From CALGFH01 sp045807325 (GTDB taxonomy: Bacteria > Actinomycetota > CALGFH01), in the NCBI GenBank assembly GCA_045807325.1, contig JBJMHP010000055.1, positions 1 through 13,303 of the forward strand: a stretch of DNA of 13,303 nucleotides, written 5' to 3'. Made by a program: the position numbers and the translations under genes. Position 1 is the stretch's first letter, and each line of letters opens with the position of its first letter. This document shows, one piece after another, positions 1 through 8,207 of this stretch. The notes under the pieces were generated by a model, which worked only from the letters and a program-made list of their open reading frames with translations, was not told where the DNA came from and did not search any database.

Positions 1-868
1 TCCGATCATCGTAGTGGCCTTGTGTAGCCAGTCTTGGCGACGTCGGGCCTGCCGAGCGCGCAACGAGGCGACCTCCCGGTAGGATTTTCGCCCCCGACCG
101 GACATTGGCTTCCCAGCCGTCCGGGCCATGCGCCTGCGTGAGGCTCGGCGTTCCAACTGTCGCAATCGGTGCTCTTCCCCGCGGGTAAGCAGCTGAGGCA
201 TGTCCAGGTTTCTTCCGTCCGACAGCGCAAGCGAATGGATCACGCCGCGATCTACGCCAATTGGTGGCCCAGTGATGGGGGAGAACTTGACAGCCGGTTG
301 TTCAACGCGGAAGCAGATATGCCAGCCAAGCGATTTTTCGTCAGCCTGGCTCCTGTGATCCGGCCAGAACAATCCAAGGAGACTCCAGGCAGAGGGCAAG
401 TCCACCGAAATCGCACTCGTCCTAATAGGGAATGTTTACCTCGCCCCAGCGGCGGTTCAAGCGGCGGACATGAAACCGGGAGGCTTGTGGGACATCGACA
501 GACATATACGTTGTGCGTTTCTTGAACCGAGGTAGACCCGACACGCCCCTGAAGTACCGTTGCCAAGCGCGGACATAGTGCTTGACAACCTGCTGAGTAG
601 CTTGGGCCGGGAGTTGCGCTAGCCACTCCCAGTGAGGTAGAGGACTGGTGCGAGCATCACGGAGTTGTCGGTCCATCTCGATAACGGAAGGCCGCTCGGC
701 CATGCTGCGACTGTGCCCGCCCCATGTATACCACTCATGGAGAAGGTTCCAGAGCGCCCGTGCCGTGTGCCCTTGAGCGTCCATCCGATCGGCTTGCTCA
801 GCGGTCGGGTAAAGCCGAACAACGTAGGCACGGTGGCAACCATTTACCGTCTGAGTTCCTGAAGTCAA
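1..868 (-). pseudogene. tnpB: IS200/IS605-type TnpB nuclease, frameshifted and cut by the window edge
   Basis: TnpB is an RNA-guided DNA nuclease carried by IS200/IS605 and IS607 elements. The reading begins with the typical N-terminal helical domain (HRAYVVRLYPTAEQ near 835-794). It continues through GEVNIP (~445-428), LGRVRFRWT (~425-399) and GARLTKNR (~353-330) to LGWHICFRVEQPAVKF and GPPIGVDRGV, whose Asp at 252-250 is the first RuvC catalytic acid. It then runs in frame to base 1 (ALSDGRNLDMPQLL, REVASLRARQARRR, WLHKATT). These parts lie in three successive minus frames. The shifts fall near 427 and near 330, and each is explained by one missing base; a TAG at 424-422 ends the first frame. 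The remaining RuvC acids would lie beyond the edge. I chose TTG at 868-866 as start because GGAGAGG sits 7 bases upstream and all in-frame ATGs (952, 928, 916) fall in or before the promoter. No tnpA is visible. Confidence 0.85.
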
Positions 869-875
869 TCCTGGC

Positions 876-882
876 CCTCTCC
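876..882 (-). promoter_or_regulatory. Ribosome binding site of tnpB
   Basis: GGAGAGG on the minus strand, seven bases before the TTG at 868-866. It decides the start of tnpB, because no in-frame ATG lies between the promoter and the conserved domain. Confidence 0.55.
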
Positions 883-911
883 GTGTCGAACAAAGTTTGA
901 AAGTGCTACGG

Positions 912-940
912 AGCATAAACGAACACATGTTCGAAGTCAA
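912..940 (-). promoter_or_regulatory. Sigma-70-type promoter for tnpB
   Basis: On the minus strand TTGACT (940-935) and TATGCT (917-912) are separated by exactly 17 bases, a near-consensus -35/-10 pair. Transcription would start near 905, leaving a leader of about 37 bases before the TTG at 868. The LexA-like operator lies wholly inside the spacer. Confidence 0.65.
920..933. promoter_or_regulatory. LexA/SOS box in the tnpB promoter spacer
   Basis: CGAACACATGTTCG has perfect CGAAC/GTTCG arms around four bases. It fits the Gram-positive LexA consensus CGAAC-RNRY-GTTYG on both strands. It occupies the spacer between the -35 and -10 hexamers of the minus-strand promoter, where a bound repressor would block RNA polymerase. 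LexA binding itself is inferred. Confidence 0.65.
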
Positions 941-988
941 GCATGTCGACACAGGATTAATGCGCTACTAAGGATCTACTCAGGCGAT

Positions 989-1753
<765 letters not shown>

Positions 1754-1762
1754 GTCGACCGA

Positions 1763-1771
1763 CCTCCTTCC
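1763..1771 (-). promoter_or_regulatory. Strong ribosome binding site of the SDR gene
   Basis: GGAAGGAGG on the minus strand, nine bases before an in-frame ATC (1753-1751) that aligns with the usual SDR N-terminus. It argues that translation starts here rather than at the upstream GTG or ATG codons, even though the codon is not a standard start. Confidence 0.55.
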
Positions 1772-1930
1772 GCGCTCGGAGCCGGCCCAGTATGTCGCCG
1801 CCGACGCCGCCCCGCTCGCCGCCGCTGCTGGTTCGCCCCGTTCGCCTGCGTCGAGGCACTTGCAGCGCCGGCGCCCTCGGTTCACCGTTCGGGGTGCCTG
1901 TCCTGGTCTTGGTGGTGGGAGGTCTCCGAA
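1772..1930. promoter_or_regulatory. Divergent control region between the SDR and permease genes
   Basis: This GC-rich stretch between the two ribosome sites must hold promoters for both divergent genes. I see no convincing -35/-10 pair. GTTCGCC occurs twice nine bases apart (1831-1837 and 1840-1846), and GTTCACC/GTTCGGG follow at 1880-1893. This could be an operator array, but it may be chance. Confidence 0.3.
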
Positions 1931-1941
1931 GGAGGCGCGCC

Positions 1942-3417
1942 ATGGCGCAGCAGCGTCCGTCCGCCGGTCTCGCCCGTGAGGCAATCGGTCTCCGCGAGGT
2001 CCTGTTCCAGTCGATCACCCACATGGCCCCGGCCGCGGCGGTGGCCTTCTCGATCATCGTCGGGGCCAACTACGCCGCCGGGGCCCTGCCCCTGTCGGTC
2101 CTCTTCGCCCTGGTCGGCTGCCTGCTGGTGGCCATCTCGATCGGCCAGCTGGCCCGGCGCCTGCCGTCGGCCGGCGGCTTCTACACCTACGCCGCCCGCG
2201 GGCTCCACCCGGCCGTCGGCTTCCTGGTCGGCTGGGGCTATGCGTTCGTGGAGCCGCTGGTGGCGCCCCTGCTGTTCCTGATCTTCGGCAACGTGGTCGC
2301 CGGCACCCTCGAGCAGGAGTTCGGCTGGAGCTACGACACCTGGTGGGTGGTGGCGGCGCTGGCCGCCGCGGTGACCGTGTTCCTGCTCGGCTGGTTCGGG
2401 GTGCGGCTGAGCACCGGCGCGGGCACCATCCTGGGCCTGTTCGAGATCCTGGTGTTCGCGGCCCTGGCCGTCACCCTGATCGTCAAGGCGGGCGACGCCA
2501 ACACCCTGTCGGTGTTCGGCACCGGGTTCGCCAACGTCGAGGGCTTCACCGGCCTGTCGGGGGTGATCGCCGGCTCGGTCTACACCATCCTGGCCTTCAT
2601 CGGCTTCGAGGCCGCCGCCCCCCTGGCCGAGGAGGCCAAGAACCCGCGGCGCACCATCCGCCTGGCCGTCCTCTACTCCTGCCTCGGCATCGGCCTGTTC
2701 TACGTGCTCACCACCTACGCGGCCACCGTCGCCTTCGGCCCCGACAAGTTCGCCGACTTCCCGGCCTCGGGGAACAACAACCCCTGGGACGCCCTGGCCC
2801 GCGGGGCCTGGGGGGCCGGCTGGGTGCTGGTGTTCCTGGCCGTGGCCAACTCGGCCATCGCCAACGCCAACGCCTCGGCCAACGCGGCCACCCGGACCTG
2901 GTTCGCCATGGGACGGATCCGGCTGCTGCCGCGGCCGCTGGAGCACGTCAACCCGCGCTGGCGCTCGCCCGACGTGGCCGTGGTCCTCCAGTTCGTGGTC
3001 GGGGTGGTGGTGTCGCTGTGGCTGGGGCTGCAGTACGACCCGCTGACCGCCTTCGCGATCGTCGGCACCATCGTCACCGCGGTGATCATCGCCATCTACA
3101 TGGTGGTCAACCTGGCCTGCCTGGTCTTCTACCTTCGCGAGGGCCGGGATGAGTTCAACCCCGTGCTCCACGGCCTGGTCCCGGTGCTCGGCATCGTTGC
3201 GTTCGTGCCCGCCTTCCTGACCGCGGTCGGCATCAAGGCCTTCGACTTCGTGAACGCCCTGCCCTACCCGATCAGCCTGGTCGGCCCGGTGGTCGGGATC
3301 TGGTACGCGATCGGCCTGGTCTACCTGGTGGTGCTGATGCGCCGCCGGCCCGAGCGGCTGCGCGAGACCGGCCGGGTGTTCACCGAGGAGCCCGCCGGCG
3401 AGGCGGCGGTCCGCTGA
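1942..3417 (+). CDS. APC-superfamily amino acid/amine permease
   Basis: An integral membrane transporter of 491 residues, the usual length for APC permeases, which import amino acids, polyamines or related amines by cation symport or exchange. The N-terminal signature is clear: LREVLFQSITHMAPAAAVAF (18-37), then FALVGCLLVAISIGQLARR, and SAGGFYTYAARGLHPAVGF (76-94). GFEAAAPLAEEAKNPRRTI (221-239) is the conserved loop after helix 6. I count about twelve hydrophobic segments, ending near residue 466 before a short charged tail. The start is ATG with GGAGG six bases upstream (1931-1935), rather than the longer open frame from 1792. The amidase gene follows after 11 bases, so the two are very probably cotranscribed. 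Substrate is unknown. The nearby gamma-glutamyl ligase-like gene suggests an amine, a role comparable to PuuP. Confidence 0.92.
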   Translation: MAQQRPSAGLAREAIGLREVLFQSITHMAPAAAVAFSIIVGANYAAGALPLSVLFALVGCLLVAISIGQLARRLPSAGGFYTYAARGLHPAVGFLVGWGYAFVEPLVAPLLFLIFGNVVAGTLEQEFGWSYDTWWVVAALAAAVTVFLLGWFGVRLSTGAGTILGLFEILVFAALAVTLIVKAGDANTLSVFGTGFANVEGFTGLSGVIAGSVYTILAFIGFEAAAPLAEEAKNPRRTIRLAVLYSCLGIGLFYVLTTYAATVAFGPDKFADFPASGNNNPWDALARGAWGAGWVLVFLAVANSAIANANASANAATRTWFAMGRIRLLPRPLEHVNPRWRSPDVAVVLQFVVGVVVSLWLGLQYDPLTAFAIVGTIVTAVIIAIYMVVNLACLVFYLREGRDEFNPVLHGLVPVLGIVAFVPAFLTAVGIKAFDFVNALPYPISLVGPVVGIWYAIGLVYLVVLMRRRPERLRETGRVFTEEPAGEAAVR

Positions 3418-3428
3418 GAGGAGCCCGC

Positions 3429-4442
3429 ATGGAGGTGCTCAGCTACCGGCCGGACCGGGCCGAGTTCGCCTGGACCTTCGGCGGGGTGCCGCCGGTCCGC
3501 CGGGTCCGGCCCGGCAGCGTCCTGGAGCTGTGGACCGAGGACGCCTTCGGGGGCACCGTCCGGGGGCCGGACGACCTGGTCTCCCGGGTGGTCGAGTTCC
3601 CCTTCGTCAACCCCCAGACCGGGCCGTTCTACGTCGAGGGGGCCGAGCCCGGCGACACCCTGGCCATCCACTTTGTGTCCATCGAGCCGTCGCGGGACTG
3701 GGCCGCCTCGACCACCATCCCGCTGTTCGGGTCCCTGACCGGCACCCACGCCACCGCCCTGCTCCAGGAGCCGCTGGAGGAGGTCGTGTGGATCTACGAG
3801 GTCGACCGGGCCCGGCGGACGGTCTCGTTCCGGGCCCGCCGCGGCGACCTGACCGTCGAGCTGCCGCTGGACCCGATGCACGGCACCGTCGGGGTCGCCC
3901 CGGCCGCCTTCGAGGCCCGCTCCTCGCTGGTCCCCGACGCCCACGGCGGCAACATGGACACCCCCGAGATGCGGGCCGGGGCCACCTGCTACCTGGGCGT
4001 GAACGTCGAGGGGGCGCTGTTCTCGATCGGCGACGGCCACTGCCGCCAGGGGGAGGGCGAGAGCTGCGGGGTGGCCGTGGAGGCGGCCATGGACACGGTC
4101 GTCGCCGTCGACCTGGTCAAGGGGGCGGCCACCCCCTGGCCGCGGCTGGAGACCGACTCCCACCTGATGAGCACCGGGTCGGCCCGCCCCCTTGAGGACG
4201 CCTTCCGGATCTCCCAGGTCGACCTGGTCCAGTGGCTCGGCGGGGCCTGGGGCCTTGACCAGCTTGACGCCTACCAGCTCCTCACCCAGGCCGCCGAGGC
4301 CCCGGTGGCCAACGTGGTCGACCCCAACTACACCTTCGTCTCCAAGCTCCGCAAGGACCTGCTCCCGGCGGCCGACCTGTACGGCGGCAGCCACGCCCGC
4401 CTCCGCCAGCTGGGTCGCGACTACCTGGCCGGACGGGGCTGA
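3429..4442 (+). CDS. Acetamidase/formamidase (FmdA/AmdA) family hydrolase
   Basis: A cytoplasmic amide hydrolase of 337 residues, in the normal range for the family, which releases ammonia or an amine from small amides. Family signatures are FPFVNPQTGPFYVEGAEPGDTL (57-78), HGTVGVAP (151-158), GGNMDTP (173-179) and GDGHCRQGEGESCGVAVE (201-218), the last being the diagnostic GDxHxxQG block. The C-terminus has the usual NYTFVSKLRKDLLP-type segment near 300-313. The start is ATG behind GAGAGGAG that overlaps the stop region of the permease, 11 bases downstream of it, implying one operon. Preference within the family (formamide, acetamide or larger amides) cannot be read from the sequence. In this neighbourhood a gamma-glutamyl amide is possible, but that is inference. 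Confidence 0.92.
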   Translation: MEVLSYRPDRAEFAWTFGGVPPVRRVRPGSVLELWTEDAFGGTVRGPDDLVSRVVEFPFVNPQTGPFYVEGAEPGDTLAIHFVSIEPSRDWAASTTIPLFGSLTGTHATALLQEPLEEVVWIYEVDRARRTVSFRARRGDLTVELPLDPMHGTVGVAPAAFEARSSLVPDAHGGNMDTPEMRAGATCYLGVNVEGALFSIGDGHCRQGEGESCGVAVEAAMDTVVAVDLVKGAATPWPRLETDSHLMSTGSARPLEDAFRISQVDLVQWLGGAWGLDQLDAYQLLTQAAEAPVANVVDPNYTFVSKLRKDLLPAADLYGGSHARLRQLGRDYLAGRG

Positions 4443-4494
4443 GTTGGGCCCGCGCCCGGACCGCGGCGGGGCCGTGGGCGACGGGCGATGGCAG

Positions 4495-5143
4495 GTGACG
4501 GGCAGCGCCGCCGAGGTCTACCAGCGCCAGCTGGTCCCGGCGATCTTCGCGCCGTGGGCGCCGCGGGTCCTGGACCTCGCGGCCCCGGCCGCGGGCGCGC
4601 GGGTGCTGGACGTGGCCTGCGGCACCGGGGTGGTGGCCCGGCTGGCCGCCGAGCGGGTCGGCCCGGGCGGGCGTGTGGTCGGCCTGGACCTCAACCCGGG
4701 CATGCTTCAGGTGGCGGCCGGCCTGGCGGTCCGGGGGGCGCCGACCCGATGGGTCCAGGCCGACGCCGGCCACCTGCCGTTCGGGGACCGGAGCTTCGAG
4801 GTGGTCTGCTGCCAGCTGGGGCTCCAGTACGTCCCCGACCGGGCGGCCGCCTGGCCGAGATGGCCAGGGTGCTGGCGCCCGGTGGGCGGCTGGCGGCGAT
4901 GGTGTGGCGGTCGATCGAGCACAGCCCGGGGTTCGCGCTGCTGGCCGAGGCGCTGGACCGGCATGTCGGGCCGGCGGCGGGCGCGACCATGCGGGCGCCG
5001 TTCGGGCTGGGCGACGAGGAGACTCTGCGCGGGCAGGTCGCGGGCGCCGGGTTCCAGGAGTCGAGACCGCCCTGTCCCCCTGGCAGGACCCGGCCGGCCT
5101 CGCCTTCCCGATCGAGGCCCTGCTGATCGGCGCCCGCCGGTAG
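4495..5143 (+). pseudogene. Class I SAM-dependent methyltransferase, two frameshifts
   Basis: The gene would encode a Rossmann-fold methyltransferase of the UbiE-like type. The first frame, from GTG 4495, gives VTGSAAEVYQRQLVP, motif I VLDVACGTGVVARLAAERVG, motif II VVGLDLNPGML, and ADAGHLPFGDRSFEVVCCQLGLQYVPDRAAA. Near 4850 the reading must jump to the next frame for AEMARVLAPGGRLAAMVWRSIEH and DEETLRGQVAGAGFQE. Near 5060 it jumps again for VETALSPWQDPAGLAFPIEALLIGARR, ending at TAG 5141-5143. Each jump fits loss of one base (a C in a CCC run; a G in GAGGTCGAG). The total, about 215 residues, is short for the family, so the C-terminus may also be lost. It lies 52 bases after the amidase gene. 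GTG 4474 or TTG 4444 are alternative starts. Sequencing error is possible. Confidence 0.75.
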
Positions 5144-5354
5144 GACCCGGCCGGGCGGTGGCCGCGGCAGCCCCTCCGTCGCGTACCGCCTCGACGCCCC
5201 GCGGCGTCCTGCCTGGTGCTCAGCCGGTTCCTCCAGATCGTGACCAGCCCGAAGGTGTTCAGGCGGCCCACGCCAGTCGAGACCGCGCTTGACCTCGCCG
5301 GACTCGTCCGCTCGCAGCCGAACTGCGTGCCGACTGATCCGGCCGTAGCCGCCG

Positions 5355-6722
5355 TCAGGTGGCGATGAACACGTTCTTGAGCTCGGTGTAGTGGTCGAGG
5401 GCGTGGGGGCCGAGCTCGCGGCCGACGCCGGACTGCTTGAAGCCGCCGAAGGGGGTGGCGACCCGGACCGAGGTGTTGGAGTTGATCGACAGGGTGCCGG
5501 TCTCCAGGGCCCTGGCCACCCGGAGGGCGCGGGCCAGGTCCCGGGTCCAGAGGGACCCGGACAGGCCGTAGATGCTGGCGTTGGCCAGCCGGACGGCCTC
5601 GGCCTCGTCGGCGAAGGGCAGCACGACCGCCACCGGGCCGAAGATCTCCTCGGTGGCCGCCCGGTCGCCCGGCCGCACGCCGGTGAGCACGGTCGGCGGG
5701 TACCACCAGCCGGGGCCGCCGGGGGCGGTGCCGCGGATGGCCACCTCGGCGCCCTCCGGCACGAACGAGGCCACCGTCTCGCGCTGGCCGGCCGAGATCA
5801 GCGGGCCCATCTGGGTCCGCTCGTCGGCCGGGTCGCCCACCCGGAGGCCGGTCACCGCCGGCTCCAGCAGCGACAGGAACTCGTCCATGGCCGGGCGCTC
5901 GACCAGGATGCGCGAGCGGGCGCAGCAGTCCTGGCCGGCGTTGCCGAACACCGCCAGGGGGGCGGCGGCCGCGGCCGCCTGGAGGTCGGCGTCGGCGAAG
6001 ACCACGTTGGCCGACTTGCCGCCCAGCTCCAGGGTGACCCGCTTGATGGTCCCGGCGGCGCCCCGCATGATGCCCCGCCCGACCTCGGTCGAGCCGGTGA
6101 AGGCGATCTTGGCCACCCCCGGGTGGTCGACCAGCCGCTGGCCCACGACCCGACCCGGCCCGGCGAGCACGTTGACCACCCCGGGCGGGATGCCAGCCTC
6201 GGCGGCCAGCTCGGCGAAGGCCAGGGCGGTCAGCGGAGTCAGCCCGGCCGGCTTGAGGACCACGGTGTTCCCGGCGGCCAGGGCCGGGGCCAGCTTCCAG
6301 GAGGCGATGGTCAGGGGGAAGTTCCAGGGCACGATCAGCCCCACCACCCCGAGCGGCTCCCGGAAGGTCAGGTCGACCCCGCCGGCCACCGGGATGGTGT
6401 CGCCCAGCAGCCGCTCGGGCGCGGCGGCGTAGTACGCGAAGGTGTCGACCACCATGCCCATCTCGGCCCGGGCGTCGCCGATCGGCTTGCCGGTGTTGCC
6501 CATCTCCAGCTGGGCCAGCCGCTCCCGGTCGACGTCCAGCCGCTCGGCCAGCCGGCGCAGCAGCCGGGACCGGTCGGCCGGGGCGACGGCCCGCCAGCCC
6601 TCGAAGGCGGCCGCGGCCCGCTCGACGGCGGCGTCGGCGTCGGCCTCGGTGGCGGCCGGCAGCCGCTCGATCACCGCCTCGGTGGCCGGATTCGTGACCG
6701 CGAACAGGGTGGTGCTGCTCAT
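5355..6722 (-). CDS. NAD(P)-dependent aldehyde dehydrogenase, PuuC/betaine-aldehyde type
   Basis: An ALDH-superfamily enzyme of 455 residues that oxidises an aldehyde to the acid in the cytoplasm. Key residues are all present: PWNFP with N134, VVLKPA with K157, the cofactor loop FTGSTEVG (208-215), general base E232 in LELGGKS, nucleophile C266 in GQDC, EEIFGP (358-363), and PFGGFKQSGVGRELG (424-438). The closing region resembles enzymes acting on gamma-glutamyl-aminobutyraldehyde or betaine aldehyde. It is slightly short at the N-terminus compared with the usual 480-500 residues. Its ATG (6722-6720) overlaps the TGA of the upstream synthetase gene in an ATGA, so the two are translationally coupled and very probably act on the same substrate chain. 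The exact aldehyde is not determined. Confidence 0.93.
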   Translation of the reverse strand: MSSTTLFAVTNPATEAVIERLPAATEADADAAVERAAAAFEGWRAVAPADRSRLLRRLAERLDVDRERLAQLEMGNTGKPIGDARAEMGMVVDTFAYYAAAPERLLGDTIPVAGGVDLTFREPLGVVGLIVPWNFPLTIASWKLAPALAAGNTVVLKPAGLTPLTALAFAELAAEAGIPPGVVNVLAGPGRVVGQRLVDHPGVAKIAFTGSTEVGRGIMRGAAGTIKRVTLELGGKSANVVFADADLQAAAAAAPLAVFGNAGQDCCARSRILVERPAMDEFLSLLEPAVTGLRVGDPADERTQMGPLISAGQRETVASFVPEGAEVAIRGTAPGGPGWWYPPTVLTGVRPGDRAATEEIFGPVAVVLPFADEAEAVRLANASIYGLSGSLWTRDLARALRVARALETGTLSINSNTSVRVATPFGGFKQSGVGRELGPHALDHYTELKNVFIAT

Positions 6723-8086
6723 AACCGCTCGAAGCCCCGGAACCGCTCCCAGTCGGTCACGGCGGCGTCGAAGGCGTCCAGCTCGACGGTGGCCATGTTG
6801 GTGTAGTGGTCGACCACGTCGGCCCCGAAGGCCTGGCGGGCGATCTCGCTGTCGGTGAACAGGTCGCGGGCCTCCCGCAGGGTCCTGGGCACGCTCGGCT
6901 TGTCGGCGTTGTAGGCGTTGCCGACGAACTCCTCCTCCAGGGGAAGGCCCTTGTCGACCCCGTGCAGGCCGGCGGCGATGATCGCGGCCAGGGCCAGATA
7001 CGGGTTGACGTCGCCGCCCGGGACCCGGTTCTCCAGCCGCAGCGAGTGGCCGTGGCCGACCACCCGCAGGGCGCAGGTGCGGTTGTCGTGGCCCCAGGCG
7101 ACCGCGGTCGGGGCGAAGCTCCCGGCCGCGTACCGCTTGTAGGAGTTGACGTTGGGGGCCAGGAACAGGGTCAGCTCACGCAGGCAGGCCAGCTGCCCGG
7201 CCAGGAACTGCTCCATCAGCTCCGAGTAGCCGTGGTGCCGCCGGTCGCCGGCCATGACCGGCTCGTCATTGGTCTGCCTGCGCAGGCTGAAGTGGATGTG
7301 GCAGGAGTTGCCCTCGCGCTCGTTGTACTTGGACATGAAGGTCAGGCTGCAGCCGTCCTGGGCGGCGATCTCCTTGGCCCCGTTCTTGTAGATGACATGG
7401 CCGTCGGCGGTGGCCAGGGCGTCGGCGTAGCGGAAGGCGATCTCGTGCTGGCCGTAGTTGCACTCACCCTTGGCCGACTCGACCCGCAGGCCGGCCCCGG
7501 CCATGGAGTTGCGGATGCGGCGCAGCAGCGGCTCGATCCGGGCCGTGCCCAGCAGGGAGTAGTCGACGTTGTAGTCGTTGGCCGGGCGCAGGTCGCGGTA
7601 GGCCTTGGCCCAGGCCTCCTCGTAGCTGTCGCGGAACACGATGAACTCGAGCTCGGTGCCGGCGTAGGCGACCCAGCCGCGCTCGGCCAGCCGCTCCAGC
7701 TGCCGCTTCAGCACCCCCCGGGGCGAGGCCAGCACCGGGCTGCCGTCCTCCCAGGTGAGATCGCACATGACCAGGGCGGTGCCCTCCTGCCAGGGGACCG
7801 GGCGCAGGGTGGCCAGGTCGGGCTTGAACACGAAGTCCCCGTAGCCCCGGTCCCAGGAGCTCATCGCGTACCCCGACACGGTGTTCATGTCGACGTCCAC
7901 GGCCAGCAGGTAGTTGCACCCCTCGGCGTTGTGCTCGAGCACGTCGTCCAGGAAGTGGGTGGCGGCCAGCCGCTTGCCCTGAAGCCGCCCCTGCATGTCG
8001 GCCATGGCCAGCAGCACGGTGTCGATCCGCCCCGCCTCGACCTCGCCCCGCAGCTCCTCGACGGTCAGCAGCCCGGATCGGGCCAT
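6719..8086 (-). CDS. Glutamine synthetase-superfamily ligase, PuuA/gamma-glutamylamine synthetase-like
   Basis: A 455-residue member of the glutamine synthetase superfamily. Such relatives ligate glutamate to an amine using ATP (PuuA, streptomycete GlnA3/GlnA4, IpuC). Metal and substrate residues are seen in order: GTELEF (E145, E147), ECNYGQHEI (E208, E215), GNSCHIHFS (H263), the block PNVNSYKRYAAGSFAPT (311-327) with WGHDNRTCALRV (331-342), and RLENRVPGGDVNPYLA (350-365). The NVNSYKR...GSFAPT...DNRT form matches PuuA-like ligases rather than housekeeping GlnA. The start is ATG 8086 with an AAAGGGG-type ribosome site; the open frame continues upstream only as a shadow of the opposite gene. 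It is first in an operon with the aldehyde dehydrogenase. It acts in the cytoplasm, probably on an amine rather than ammonia, which remains inferred. Confidence 0.9.
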   Translation of the reverse strand: MARSGLLTVEELRGEVEAGRIDTVLLAMADMQGRLQGKRLAATHFLDDVLEHNAEGCNYLLAVDVDMNTVSGYAMSSWDRGYGDFVFKPDLATLRPVPWQEGTALVMCDLTWEDGSPVLASPRGVLKRQLERLAERGWVAYAGTELEFIVFRDSYEEAWAKAYRDLRPANDYNVDYSLLGTARIEPLLRRIRNSMAGAGLRVESAKGECNYGQHEIAFRYADALATADGHVIYKNGAKEIAAQDGCSLTFMSKYNEREGNSCHIHFSLRRQTNDEPVMAGDRRHHGYSELMEQFLAGQLACLRELTLFLAPNVNSYKRYAAGSFAPTAVAWGHDNRTCALRVVGHGHSLRLENRVPGGDVNPYLALAAIIAAGLHGVDKGLPLEEEFVGNAYNADKPSVPRTLREARDLFTDSEIARQAFGADVVDHYTNMATVELDAFDAAVTDWERFRGFERL

Positions 8087-8128
8087 CGCGCACCCCTTTC
8101 GCGCGCGTCCTGGGCGCGCCCGCTCCGG

Positions 8129-8158
8129 ATCTTGTTGTCTGCCAACCCAAGCTGTCAA
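8129..8158 (-). promoter_or_regulatory. Promoter of the synthetase-aldehyde dehydrogenase operon
   Basis: On the minus strand a perfect TTGACA (8158-8153) is followed after 18 bases by CAAGAT (8134-8129), a moderate -10. Transcription would start about 35 bases before the ATG at 8086. No operator palindrome was recognised. Confidence 0.5.
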
Positions 8159-8207
8159 CGCCGGTTTATGCTGTTCAGCCCAGTGGACCGACGGAGGAGG
8201 GCGGGCC

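Larger units (their letters stand above)
867..958. repeat. Interrupted inverted repeat around the tnpB promoter, possible element end
   Basis: The right arm (946-958) read in reverse is AATCCTGTGTCGA. The left arm (867-889) has AATCCTG and TGTCGA with ten extra bases between them, and those ten contain the ribosome site of tnpB. An 8-base direct repeat, GAAGTCAA, also occurs at 861-868 and 933-940. IS200/IS605 elements end in imperfect hairpins, so this may be the remains of the element's left end. The exact boundary cannot be fixed from this sequence. Confidence 0.35.

Noticed and set aside
1792..1941. Extended start of the permease
   Set aside because: The upstream part lacks membrane-protein character, and ATG 1942 has GGAGG at ideal spacing.
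5144..5354. Terminator or small gene between the convergent methyltransferase and aldehyde dehydrogenase genes
   Set aside because: Only a five-base stem (5148-5152 with 5160-5164) without a T run was found, and no frame shows protein-like sequence. I see nothing firm here.
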